Shown here: one piece after another, positions 10,326 through 21,682 of the stretch | Position numbering within the stretch: position 1 is the stretch's first letter | Layout of the letters: each line of letters opens with the position of its first letter | Assembly: GCA_030549775.1 (NCBI GenBank) | Contig: CM060174.1 | Coordinates: 18,153,193 to 18,217,192 of the forward strand | Source: Tamarix chinensis | Taxonomy: Eukaryota > Streptophyta > Magnoliopsida > Caryophyllales > Tamaricaceae | DNA length: 64,000 bases | Reading direction: 5' to 3' | Notes under the pieces: model-generated | Seen by the model: the letters and a program-made list of their open reading frames with translations, nothing else | Told to the model about the DNA's origin: nothing | Databases searched by the model: none | Made by a program: the position numbers and the translations under genes

Positions 10326-11021
10326 CTAGGGTAAACAAATAGAGAGGTACTCAATTCCAAATTTAGTAAGATGGCTGGTTGACCACTATATTGCAGTCAA
10401 ATAATTATGGTTGAAGTCTAAACTTGATGGGCAACATTCGCACAGAATAACGTCATCATTTTCATAATATTATTTGAACTTCTTATTCATTTTTTTTAAT
10501 TTTATTTTTGTATATTTACTTTATAAGCAATATGTATAAATGATATGGCAATACATCATATAAAAATCGTTGCCTTATGAGCTAGTTAGTTACATAAAAT
10601 AACAACCTTAACAAAGAAAACCCTAATTTGCATTACTCCACGTGTGGCGCTTGTTCCAGCAGCTTCCACGTGTCATGCTGACGTGACATAACGTCCAACA
10701 TGTCATCAAAACATAGGTTGACTCATCCTATAGCTGCCATGTCATTAAGGTCTTGTTTGGTTGCTTGAAATTGCATAAAATGCAACTTATGCTTTGAAAT
10801 TCAAGAAAGTGCCTTGTTTGGCTTTGGCACTTTCAAGAACTCAAAGAAACTCCTCAAACATATCTCAAAGCCATGTTTGGAAGTAAATAAGGCCATGCTC
10901 CTGCATCAATCTGGGCTAGGAGAGCTGGACATTTTAGAATTTAACAATTTTTGGCGATGGAAAGGTTGGTATGGAGTTTTTTTTTATTTTTATTTTTTAA
11001 ATTCTCCAAAGATGGGCTGTA
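10326..11021 (+). repeat. Left arm of inverted repeat 2 (696 bp)
   Basis: It begins ctagggtaaac and ends gatgggctgta; the partner is 13,120-13,810. The only differences I find are one A/G (near 10,862) and the interrupted poly-T tract near 10,980. It contains 'gtcttgtttggttgcttg' near 10,750, a composition common in small plant DNA transposons, so a MITE may lie inside the arm. The open frame at 10,814-11,050 appears in both arms and is probably not a gene. Confidence 0.92.
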
Positions 11022-11439
11022 TCTTACCATTATTGTTATCTCCATTTTAATCACTCCAAATACTCTATAAATTTCCGAAGTTACAATACTTGCTTCCCAT
11101 TACCAAGTTTTGGACATAAACCAGTCTTAAATAATCCTTGAGAACTGCCCGTATACTCCTACAATTTTAAATAAATATCAACAACTGTTTAGAGGTTTTT
11201 CATCAGTAGCTAATTCTGAATGATTCATGCTGAATGCTTAGACATTTGTGTCTTTTACTTCTAATTTTACTCTAAATAACTTGCTACCAAGCACACACAC
11301 CAAGCCTCCAATGAACTTTGAAAATGCTAACTCTTCAAAAACTTGTGTATTAGACAAGCAAGACTAAAATAACTTTAAGTATTAATTTTCTTAAATCTTT
11401 ATTTGAACTCACCCTTTTAATACAATATTGACTTACATT
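11022..11439. other. Unassigned sequence in the inverted-repeat 2 spacer
   Basis: AT-rich, no coding signal. The word tttagaggtttttca at 11,188-11,202 also spans the right junction of the transposed Athila LTR (4,196-4,210). Confidence 0.5.
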
Positions 11440-12330
11440 AGAGGTGTTTATAGATTGAATATCTAATATATTAGATATCCAATAATAAAATCTGTTAATA
11501 AGTTTTGGAACCGGCCGGCCACCTGCACCCTTGCCCCGCACGCCTCTTTCTCCCTTCGTCGTTTTCCTCCCCCTTTGCCTATAAACCCTAGCATTAAATA
11601 CCATCCAGGCGACCCCCAAAACCCTAATAACCCATCTAAGCTCTATATATAGCCTGGTTGTGGATGTTTTTGAAGCTTTTTCCTTCTCGAAACCCTAAGT
11701 GAGAATCGCCCACCACCGTGACTTCAGACGCATCTTCTAACGCCGATAGCCAACCTCAGCGCCACCACCACATTCCAAATTCTTCGTTGCAATTCCCTCT
11801 AGCTAACTAAACCATTTTCAACCTTCGATTCTTCTTGCATGGGCCTCCATAACCGTGCAAAGTTTGCTTCTCATCTCGCAAAAATTTTACCCCGAAACCT
11901 TAAACCACCGTCCGCCGCCACATACGCCGCTTCTGCCACCCTATAAACCACCCAAAATCTCCTACTAAGTATCCTCCACCGAACCATAAGCTTATTTTAT
12001 TTTTCTCCTTTCCCCTTCCCTCTTTTTCTTCATTTTTACCTCTCTTAGATCCATTTTCCGGCCACCTTCGAGAACCAACCTCAGTTCCACCTACATCCTC
12101 CAACTCAAGGTGATGCCATAGACATTTTAAATACTTAGTTTCGAATTATTTATAATTATTCTAATTTTAGCCAAAATTTTAGTATTAATTCAACTTTAAT
12201 TATTATTATTATAATTATTATTATTAGTAATATTGACTGTATTCTAATTTCTAAATTTTGGTTACAGGTCTGGGAGTATTATTGAGTAAGATACAGTAAT
12301 TATCTCGGCAATTTTAGAAGTTGATTCTTT
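11440..12330 (+). mobile_element. Gypsy-LTR-like fragment (C-rich with TATA box)
   Basis: The stretch moves from AT-rich to C-rich 'cgccgccaca', 'ccaccgtc' sequence, has a TATA-like ctatatatagcc at 11,643-11,654 in front of the C-rich part, then a splice-donor-like caaggtgatg and an acceptor-like ggttacaggtctggg near 12,270. This layout is typical of the long LTRs of plant Del/Tekay-type gypsy elements and matches the layout of 21,803-23,300. No LTR ends are visible, so it is a fragment. The assignment is by composition and layout. Confidence 0.45.
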
Positions 12331-12713
12331 TTGATAAATGTCCATAAAATTTGGGGTATTTTAAACACAACCTTTGGAATATCTTATTAGAAGATAATAT
12401 CATAGGCCACATACCTTGGTATCAAGCTTAAATCCACCTCTCTATTTGATGGCTCAAATGATCACATAACATTAACCTCCTTACTCAAAATATTTATACA
12501 TTACTAACTACTTTAAGAGGTGGGCTATCTTAAACATAAAAAGTGATGTCCAATAGCTTCTTTCTTCAGCTCCCACAGTTATACAACAGCAACGGAAGTC
12601 AGAATTTATACATTGAGATAAATGAAACCACAGTTGTCAAACAAGGCCTGCACAATTAGTCATCTGAGATGGATGCACTATCCCAATTCCAGAAACAAGG
12701 TTTGAATGCAGAG

Positions 12714-12776
12714 TCAAACCACAGGTGGGTATATCTTAGCCTGTTGCCGTACTCTTCTCCTGTATTCTTCACGGTC
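12714..12776 (-). pseudogene. Probable terminal exon of a captured host gene
   Basis: On the minus strand a strong 3' splice site (gcgtttttcttgcag) directly precedes GAC at 12,776. The following frame encodes DREEYRRRVRQQAKIYPPVV and then a TGA stop at 12,716-12,714. The sequence after the stop to about 12,540 resembles a 3' UTR, and the sequence above 12,777 resembles an intron, with no further exon before the inverted-repeat arm. The short, strongly charged peptide looks like the end of a real plant protein, but I do not recognise which. It would be a gene fragment caught between the two arms. Confidence 0.5.
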
Positions 12777-13119
12777 CTGCAAGAAAAACGCATTCATTTA
12801 CAAAAATTACTCCTGTCCGACAAGCGTTTTATTAACAGCTATCCTGTGAGAACCCGTAATTTGAAGGGTTACTGGAAAAAAAAGTATATTCTAATAGCAG
12901 GGAAAAAAATTATTATGAGATGATCGATAATAGTAGTAATTACCATAATTAACAAGTTGGTAGTTAATATCCTAGTAAAAGAGATATGGGTTGTCACAAG
13001 AAAGAAATTACGGAATTTGGTAATCCTCTATTGACAAGGTAGGTAAATTAATATATTGATATAGTTAATTGTTATCCGTACTAGGTATTTCCATTTAACT
13101 TAAAAATAGTTCTACTATT
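12777..13119. other. Probable intron part of the captured gene fragment
   Basis: No second exon can be seen. The plus-strand frame at 12,669-12,923 crosses the minus-strand exon and splice site and is taken as a chance frame. Confidence 0.4.
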
Positions 13120-13810
13120 TACAGCCCATCTTTGGAGAATTTAAAAAAAAAAAAAAAAACTCCATACCAACCTTTCCATCGCCAAAAATTGTTAAATTCT
13201 AAAATGTCCAGCTCTCCTAGCCCAGATTGATGCAGGAGCATGGCCTTATTTACTTCCAAACATGGCTTTGAGACATGTTTGAGGAGTTTCTTTGAGTTCT
13301 TGAAAGTGCCAAAGCCAAACAAGGCACTTTCTTGAATTTCAAAGCATAAGTTGCATTTTATGCAATTTCAAGCAACCAAACAAGACCTTAATGACATGGC
13401 AGCTATAGGATGAGTCAACCTATGTTTTGATGACATGTTGGACGTTATGTCACGTCAGCATGACACGTGGAAGCTGCTGGAACAAGCGCCACACGTGGAG
13501 TAATGCAAATTAGGGTTTTCTTTGTTAAGGTTGTTATTTTATGTAACTAACTAGCTCATAAGGCAACGATTTTTATATGATGTATTGCCATATCATTTAT
13601 ACATATTGCTTATAAAGTAAATATACAAAAATAAAATTAAAAAAAATGAATAAGAAGTTCAAATAATATTATGAAAATGATGACGTTATTCTGTGCGAAT
13701 GTTGCCCATCAAGTTTAGACTTCAACCATAATTATTTGACTGCAATATAGTGGTCAACCAGCCATCTTACTAAATTTGGAATTGAGTACCTCTCTATTTG
13801 TTTACCCTAG
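13120..13810 (-). repeat. Right arm of inverted repeat 2 (691 bp)
   Basis: Reverse complement of 10,326-11,021. It carries a purer 17-base poly-A tract (13,143-13,159) where the left arm has an interrupted T tract. The outer end is tttaccctag; the flanking bases (ttatgatat) do not match those of the left arm (ttttgtacc), so no target-site duplication is seen. Confidence 0.92.
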
Positions 13811-15015
13811 TTATGATATTTAGAGGTTGGATTATTTAATAATGATAATCGGTCGATACTAAGGTTAACCTACCAAAAGTCTAACGCCATCCTATGTCCA
13901 ATTATTCACATTTGGGTGCACTAGGCTGAAAAATGACCAAAATGCCCCCGAGGCCAATAATTATCAGATTATCATTCATTTAAATACTAAATCCATTTTA
14001 TTTATTAATTTTTCATGAAAAGATTAAAATAAAATAATCTAACTATTTATTATACAATTTAAATTAACGGTTATGTCAAAAGACCATTTTGCCCTTACAC
14101 AAGTTTCTGCATACAAAACCCTATCGTATACTTTTGGAACGTACAAAACAAATGATCGCAAAATCAACAACAGATAATACATGTTAGACATTATTTTCAG
14201 GATAAATATCATAATACACAAAAATGACTAAATTGCCCTAGGGCACACATTCCTAATAATTATTCCACAATTATATCTAAATATGCTAAAATAATAATTA
14301 TATACATAATTATCATACCAAATATTTTTCTGTCATTAGAATAATTTTTAAATCATACTTTTGTACCCGAAATATTTTATATCAGATAATATGCTCGTTT
14401 TATCCGTTTTCATAATACTAATAATTAATACATAATTATATCAAAACAAATCATGCTTAACATATTCCATATACCAAAAACCCTAATGTACTATCATGCA
14501 ATATTTATCATTTTAGTAGAGTATAACGATTACTTGAATTCCAGCAAAAACGTAAAATTAGTGGTATCCACTAAAATTTATTAGGTCCTGATAATTAAAA
14601 TTTCGTACCTAAAAGTAATAACACAAATATCAAATTAATATCTATCAGATAAAATAATAATTATAGCATAAAAATATTTATTTTTTTGAAATTACCAAAA
14701 TACCCTTACATTTAATATGGTACCAAAATTTTTAACAAAACATACGCAACTCATGTTGCTGTGCAGCGTGAACCATGCATGGGTAGGGGGCTTGGCTGCA
14801 GCTAGGTGAGGGTTTGCTGGGCAAGGAAGGGAAGAGAGAGGGTGGTAGAGGTGGTGGTCGACAGGGCTAGTGGCTGGTCGGAGGTGGAGGGTGGCTGGTT
14901 GGCTGTGGTGGTGATGTTACGCTAGAGGCTGGGCGATGGGGCTACTGGGATGGTGGATGGGGGTGCAAATAGAGAGGTGGGCTATGTTCATGACATGCAT
15001 GGTACTATAATTATC
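13811..15015. mobile_element. Gypsy-LTR-like fragment
   Basis: Repeated phrases such as gaccaaaatgccccc, agaccattttgccctta and gaaattaccaaaataccctta, followed by a G-rich stretch at 14,760-14,965, are typical of long LTRs of plant gypsy elements; the G-rich part is the minus-strand view of the C-rich region. No LTR end is recognisable. The 23-bp word at 14,967-14,989 is the inverse of 365-387. Confidence 0.4.
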
Positions 15016-16480
15016 CCTTTGATCTCCGGGTTGAAGGATACCATCAATTAAAGATATATGAACAAGAAAGGAATGAATTTTCGATTGATGATTCATTCCT
15101 TGATCAAAATCACATTACCGTTGAGAGGCTTCAAGCCCCGAGATTCATGGATTTTGTCAATTATATTGTTTACGGGGTGTTACTTGAAGACCTATCTTAT
15201 CAACAACGTAAGAAATTTCTTTCCAATGTCAAACATTATTTCTGGGATGATCCTTGTCTTTACAAGCATTGTGTGATTGAAGTTTTTTAATGATGCATTC
15301 CGAAAGATAAAATTTTGGATATCATTACCCATTTTCATTCATCACCATATGGAGGTCATGCTAGCACCCCCAAAACAACTGTAAGGGTACTTCTCATAGG
15401 ATTTTATTGGCTAACACTCTTTAAAGAGGTGAGGAGTTTTATGCTCACATATGATCGCTGCCAAAGAGCCAAGAATATCTTGAGATGAAATGAGATGTCC
15501 CTAAATAACATCTTTGAGGTAGAGTTATTCAATGTGTGGGGGAATGATTTCATGGGACCTTTTCCTTCATCTCACAACAACAAATATATACTGGTCGTAG
15601 TGGATTATGCTTTAAAATGCACAGAGGCATTAGCATCTCTAACGAATGACGTAAATGTAGTAATTAAACTATTTTAGAAGGTTATTTTCCCTCGTTCTAT
15701 AACTCTGAGGACTGTGATCAATGATGGGGGATTCCACTTTTCCAACAAGGTCTTAAGCAAGCTCTTGAGGAAATATGGCATAGCTCACAAAATGGCCACA
15801 CCATATTATCCTCAAATAGGTGGTCTAGTGGAGATCACAAATAGAGAAATAAAAGGGATCCTGGAAAAGACTTTATCTAAGTCAAGGAAAGATTGTTCTT
15901 CCCGACTAGATGATGTTCTTTAGGCTTATCGGATAGCTTATAAGACCCCAATTGGCATAACACCATTCCGTTGGTATACAAAAATCATTTTATCTGCTAG
16001 TTGAGGTTGAATATAAGGCATATTGAGCCATAAAGACTATTCATCTAGGTTTGAAGGAAGATGGTGAGTGGAGAATGCTTCAACTCAACAAGGTCGATGA
16101 GCTACGACTAGAGGCTTATGAAAATGCCAAAATATATAAGGAAACAAAGAAGAGGTGGCATAACAAATGTATTCTCCAAAAAGAATTTAAGGAGGGAGAG
16201 ACACTACTCCTATTCAAATCTCGTCTAATGCTTTTTCCTGGAAAGGTATGATCAAGGTGGTTGGGTCCATTCCAAGTGCATAAGGTTTATAATTTTGGGG
16301 TAGTTAAGTTTGGAGTGAATCTACAAGAGGCTTTAAAGTCAATGGGCAATGTTTAAAACATTATGTTGCCAGATCTCCAATTGAGAAGTTGGGCTCCATC
16401 ACCCTTTAAGAGATGCCATCGGTTTAAAGACCATAGAAGTCGAGCAAATGACCCTAAACGATTGCTTTATGGGAGGCAAT
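15016..16480 (+). pseudogene. Athila-type integrase remnant
   Basis: Across several frames the product reads as an Athila-type integrase, the enzyme that inserts the DNA copy. A linker with DLSYQQRKKFLSNVKHYFWD (near 15,180) leads into a zinc-binding region (THFHSSPYGGHAS...DRCQRAKN, near 15,340-15,475) in which the first cysteine is replaced by Tyr. The catalytic core has D in [10 protein letters not shown] (15,540), D in INDGGFHF (15,718) and E in GGLVEITNREIKG (15,830). A C-terminal part follows with [15 protein letters not shown] and [14 protein letters not shown]. Stops at 15,288, 15,486, 15,675 and 15,921, plus frame changes, inactivate it. The open frames at 15,495, 15,714 and 16,051 are its pieces. 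Confidence 0.82.
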
Positions 16481-17588
16481 CCATGCTTTATATTTTCCTT
16501 TGTTATGTTTCTTTTTTTTTTGTGTGTGTTTTCCTCCTTTTCTTTTGTTTCCTTTTTTTCTCTCTTTGTTGCAGCATTTTAGCAAGTGTGATTGATTATA
16601 TAAACTATCCAATAGATAATATGAGGTTATAAAGCATTACTTGAAAAAAATAAGCAAGAAAAATGAAGAATACAAGGTTGCATGACCGAATGGCCTACTG
16701 CACGACTGTGCATAATCCTATCATTGGAAAATGCAATAAAAAGCTGAAAGCAAAAAATTTGTACGGTTTGGTCGTGTCAGTTCGTAAATTATCAGGGCAA
16801 GACCAAAATCTTTGCACCATCCACCTATGCACAACCTGCACATCCACACACCTCTATTTCCTCCTAAGCATGGCCTACTATTGAAAATAGCACACGTCTA
16901 TGTGCACCTGGTATGCACATAAATATCGCACACACATGACCCCTATTTTCCTTCTCTGACCATCACACTACTCCCTTTTCAAACACTAGAACCTCCCTAA
17001 CCTCTCTCACCTCCTATTTTCTCCCAGATCTACGCTATAACACCACCATTTCCACTACTTCCACCTCCACCACTTGCGCATGACAAACTGCACTATTGCA
17101 CCACCAGGTAGTGAGCCTCTACACACTATGTTCTCATTCCTCTCACCTGTGTAGACTTTTGCACCCCCAAACCTCTTCACACCACCATTTCAACAACCAT
17201 TTAACTAGCACTACCTCCCCTCCCAACACCATTTCCACCACCTCACAACCCCTATATCTATACATTCACCACCTCTACAAAAAATCAACCACCATACCCC
17301 TATTCCAACCATGCACCCACCATACCCTGCACATTCTGCCTGTGCACTCCCGCACAACCTACCAGTGTACCACCACACACCACTCCTCCCTCTCATTTTT
17401 TCTGCACGGGCTGCACACACTGGTGTCTCTCATGGTTTGCTTTTTTATTTACTACTTGCATTCATTATAATTTTAGTTCTTCTATAATTCTTACTATAAT
17501 TACATTGTATATCTTCTAATCTCAATTATGATATTTGGTATGCCCTATCTACTCTATAACACTTGGTTGTTGTAGATAGATAGAAACA
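16481..17588 (+). other. Athila-type region between integrase and ORF1
   Basis: T-rich near 16,500-16,570, then sequence with repeated 'tgcatgaccg', 'tgcacgactgtgcat' phrases (16,678-16,720) like those of the LTR, then a C/A-rich stretch with 'caccacc' runs (16,980-17,430). Long frames such as 17,096-17,470 are Thr/His/Ser-rich products of the CA repeats and are not taken as genes. Confidence 0.5.
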
Positions 17589-18888
17589 ATGGCCCCGAAG
17601 AAATGATCAAAATTGAACCAAGAGGAAGGTGATTCCTTATAACCGTAGCCACACCAATCTAAAAGTGGAGGTAAGGATGCAAATACATAACCCTCTAATC
17701 CTTTCACTAATATATTTACCAACACCAATGATAAGGAAATTTATGAGGGGCTAATGTCTCGAAATATTACCCCAAATCGATTCGTCAATTGGGATTGCCT
17801 CAAGGCATTAGGGCTTAAATGGGATGTTGTGTATTTGCTCTCTCATGGTGGTCTATACCGTTTCTTTTTGCATGCATTTCCCACGAGTAAGGGACTCACT
17901 CTTGAGTTCCTTACTTCATTCTTTTTTTGTTGTACCAACGAGACCATCATTTTTTGACTCTTCACCGAGACTCGAAAAATGTCTCTCTCTAAGTTTTTGT
18001 CCTTGCTCTTTCTGCCCTCTTTTAGTTGGTGACTTTTCAAGGGCTGAAAAATATGGGATCCTCCAGAATTCTGGAGAGAAATCACTTTGCCAAAGAGGGG
18101 TTTTCCTCCTAAGCCATTAGCGAACATCACACAAAGACCACGCTCATTTATAATCTGGCTCTATGTTATGTCCAACTGCTTTTGGCCTGCTCAACTTTTT
18201 ATTGTGGGGAAAGCCAAGGTAATATATGCAAGTTAGAGCTTTTTGCTCTGCGTTGTATGCTCCGAGATGATGCCCTCGATGTAGGGTTTTATCTTTTTGA
18301 TCATCTTAGTATGATGAGCACCAACCTCATCGGTGATACCATCGTGGGTGGTATCAAAACGTACATGGCCACTAGGCTAGGTCATTGTTTGGATGAAATT
18401 CCTATGGATTTTCCACCGACCTACCTCAGGTCAACGACCTACATAAATATGAAGTTAACTGAACAAGATCGGCTTCATTATAGATTATATTATAACTTGG
18501 AGGTGTGGTACCGTTACCCAACACACATTTCACTACTCTTATTGGGAACGACCACACCAACTAGGTACCTTCTCCTGATATCCCACGCTCAGGTCAAATG
18601 ATTCCCCCTCTCTTAGATGATCACCCTGATATCCTAGAAGAAGAGCATCCCTTACCTCTACTTTCTCTCCCAATGCCTGCTTTTATTAGCACTAATTCTG
18701 ACCCTTCTTCCTCCAACACCTCTTGGGATGCCCACTTCCAACATATCAATGACCGATTCGATATGTTGGATACTCAAGTTGCTAGTCTCAGGGAAGCTGT
18801 TGCTCCCATATATCAAATGAACACCATGATACATCAAATGTATCAGTGGCATTCGGATCACGACTATTCTCCTCCACCACCACCCTAG
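17589..18888 (+). pseudogene. ATHILA ORF1 (env-position) remnant
   Basis: It starts near MAPKK (17,589) and continues, in changing frames, with EIYEGLMSRNITPNRF (17,740), WDCLKALGLKWDVVYLL, LYRFFLHAFPTSKGLTLEFL (17,853-17,915), FWREITLPKRG (18,076) and the 139-codon piece 18,182-18,601. This order fits the ATHILA ORF-1 family found after integrase in Athila elements; its role is unknown. The last piece, 18,598-18,888, has a Pro/Ser/Asp-rich start and a predicted coiled-coil-like stretch (HINDRFDMLDTQVASLREAV), ending in PPPPP. Stops and frameshifts disable it. Confidence 0.68.
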
Positions 18889-20305
18889 TGATCATGTTTG
18901 CACTCCTCTTGTTCCCCCTTCCACATTGTGGATAATGTGGCATTTAAGCATGGGGGAGTCATTTCTTCTACTTTCTGTTGCTTGTTTTGTTGCTTCTTGT
19001 TTTCTTATTTTTCCTTTTCTTTCATTTTTTGCATTTTGTTGCTTGTGTTGCTGCCTTTTATTTTCTTATTTTTCTTGCTCTTTCTTTTTCTGCCTTGTGT
19101 TTTTGTTTTGCAAAATAATTGCCTATGATGATGGAATGATAGAATCTTCTACATAACCTGATCATACACTAGCAAAACACATAAAATTGCGAGCTATTAT
19201 AAATGATATATTGAAAATTTCCTATTGCGCAAACTCCTTCTGAAACTAATTATTATTATAACACTCTAACAGTTTATCCTCATAGGCTTTGAGCTTTCAA
19301 GATTGTCCACCTTTTATGCAATCTTACTTTTTCTACCTGTGTGTTCTCTCCTCTAATATGAGAAACTAGAACTTTCATATTCTCTCCTCAAAACTGCATA
19401 AGACTTAAGCAGGCATTAGTGTGATGGAGGTATGTGTTTTCTTTGATAGCTACATTCGCTATAAGCCACCAAAAACATTAGTTTTTCTTTTCTTCAACCT
19501 CTTTAAGCCTAAGGATTTTCCTTCATTTACCTACCCACTAGATATAATCTCATGTAACTACCAAACCTTAGTCCAAAAACTAGGGAGCAATAGCTAATGG
19601 ATTCAATTATGGTAGATAAGGAAAAAAGACACGCATGGGGGTTTTCGTAAAAAAAAAAATTGTATATATATATTTTTTATATCTTCTTCATCTTTTTCTT
19701 CTTATTCCTATAAAAAAAAGAGAGACCAAAAAGGGGAGCCATGGTGTGTAATTAAGAGTGGTTAGAGAATTTCTAATTCCGATATGGATATGTAGTTACC
19801 GCTCTTTTAGTTTTAGGACCCATAGCTACAATCCCAGATCTATCCTACCTCTCACCTTAGCCTCGCTACAACCCTTTTAAGACTTCTGAATTTTTATAAT
19901 GCGTAACGTCTTTAAGCAATGAAAAAGAAGAGTTTATGCAAGAATATGGTTGATCATAATTAGATAGGAGAGTATTGAGTGACATTATTATCCCTACAAA
20001 CACACATGAGAGCATAGTCTACGTCCTTTTTTAACCTCTTTTTTATCGGGATGGCATTTACACGACCTTAAGCCACCTTAGAGTGTCATGATAATTCTAG
20101 TTTGTGCATCCCCTCTAAAGGTTAGTCTCGCTTTATTTTCTCTACTACTATTACTACTTGTAGTATGGGTCGAACTAGACATTGTATGCCCTATTTATGT
20201 CATTCATCCTATCATTTGAGGCTTTATATCATTCCGCTCTTTCTGTTGTTCTTTCTATGTTTGTGTATTTGCTTGGGGACAAGAAAAGAATAGGCATGGG
20301 GAAGT
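18889..20305 (+). other. Athila 3' untranslated region with two purine-rich tracts
   Basis: The purine tract gcatgggggagtc at 18,949-18,961 follows the ORF1 end, and a second, gcatggggaagtt near 20,294-20,306, lies just before the presumed LTR. Between them is T-rich sequence (18,960-19,110) without a coding signal. The frames at 18,898-19,156 are Phe/Cys/Leu-rich and arise from T runs. From 20,178 on, the sequence is duplicated at 3,184. Confidence 0.6.
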
Positions 20306-20862
20306 TAATAAAGTGAATATTTACCATAATTTTACCTCTCTTTACCTTCACTTTGGGACTTCATTTAATCTCTTTTACATATTTTTCTATGGTTCTAGTC
20401 TATTATTTGTAGTACTGCTTTCTTAAGTTTTATATTGTAGGAATTCCAACAAAAACACCAAATCCAAGAAAGAATTACTTTTTTATTAAGAAAAGGACCT
20501 AGCATGGATTTAGAGGAGATTACATCAACCCAACATATTTATGGAAGTGTATTGAACCTAAGAGAGCCAAAGATGTGACAAAAAAACCTTAAGAAGCATG
20601 AAAAGGGAACTGCACACCTAGGTGCATAGTTGTGCAACACTCCCCTATTAATATCAAAGAAAATGGAACCACACGGCTAGGCAGTGCATGGATAGTATGG
20701 TCATGCAAGATTTGAAATTCCAAAAAGTTGAGAGTTGAGAACCTGTACAGCCAGGCCATGCAAAGGCTGCACGACCGAGCAGCGATAGTCATCCCCATGA
20801 TTTACGTGCACGACATGGCCGACGTGATAGAATTTCTCATAGCATACCTTACGGACTTCTTA

Positions 20863-20898
<36 letters not shown>

Positions 20899-21181
20899 GT
20901 TTTAGGGCATCATTAAAGCCCTCATTACCTAGCTTTAGCTTCATATAATTTGTTATTCCATTAGTTTTTATTTTTCTAGAGATACAAGTGTGTAATTCGT
21001 ATACGATCGACTCAAAATCAATTGTTCTTTTCTAGATTATGGTTAATTTAGTCTAGTTCTTCTTCTTCTTCTTCGTATATTTGTATTCTTATTATGATTA
21101 TCATGCTATTTATTTCGTTAATTTCTTTGAAGATATGAGTGAGTAATCTCCTTTCTAGGATTGAACTAGGTACTATTTTAG
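20306..21181 (+). mobile_element. Athila-like 3' LTR (start and main part)
   Basis: The presumed LTR begins taataaagtgaat directly after the purine tract; a canonical LTR would begin TG, so one base seems mutated. It holds the 'cacctaggtgcat', 'gccatgcaaaggctgcacgaccg' phrases and the GA microsatellite at 20,865-20,895. It is almost identical to 3,312-4,200. The end is not defined; 21,182-21,660 may still belong to it. Confidence 0.6.
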
Positions 21182-21682
21182 TGATCAATATGATGAATTG
21201 AAGTATTATGTTGTATGTTTGGTTCATTTATACTATTGTATATGCTAGATTTAATTGCTGTAAAGTGGATTTGATGAAATCCAACCTCTTCAGATATAAT
21301 CTAAAACTAAAAGGCTAAGATTATCATAAAAAATTAGCATATGTATGGGAATTTAAGCAATCACGAAAGTAGATGTTTAATTCTTAAAGACTTTAGAATT
21401 GCTGCTGCTTAATGGGTTAAGTTTAATTTGTGAGTCATGAAAGTAGTCAGCAAGTTAGATTACATACGTTATTAGACCTTGAAAGAGGCTAATAAATAAA
21501 ATAAGACCAATTTCCCATAGTTAGCAAATTAATCTACGACATATATGGTGTTTCGTTATTGATTATTAATTTGGAGCCGAAGTTCGATCCTAGATTTGTA
21601 TGAAAAATGGTATAGGAGAAATGAGATGGAAATAAGTTTTGAAGATTAAAATTAAAACACCCCTATTATTCAATACTGAACA
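21182..21682. other. Unassigned AT-rich sequence
   Basis: No coding signal. It contains 'ttaatttggagccgaagttc' near 21,570. It is the part of the Athila LTR surroundings not shared with 3,184-4,200, or flanking DNA. Confidence 0.4.

Larger units (their letters stand above)
15016..21181 (+). mobile_element. Athila-like Ty3/gypsy element, 5' truncated
   Basis: From the RNase H tail the element runs through integrase, an AT/T-rich middle, ATHILA ORF1, a polypurine tract and the 3' LTR. The 5' LTR, gag, protease and reverse transcriptase are absent, because the left end joins the patchwork at about 15,016. The right end cannot be fixed; LTR-like sequence may continue beyond 21,181. Stops and frameshifts throughout make it non-autonomous. 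Confidence 0.75.

Noticed and set aside
10814..11050. 78-codon frame present in both arms of inverted repeat 2 as a possible gene
   Set aside because: Conservation is explained by the recent duplication; the reading ends in a poly-T tract and matches no family.
17096..17470. 124-codon Thr/His-rich frame
   Set aside because: It is low-complexity CA-rich sequence between integrase and ORF1 of the Athila element, without a domain.
18898..19156. Two Phe/Leu/Cys-rich frames resembling membrane proteins
   Set aside because: They are read from T-rich 3' untranslated sequence of the Athila element in two overlapping frames.
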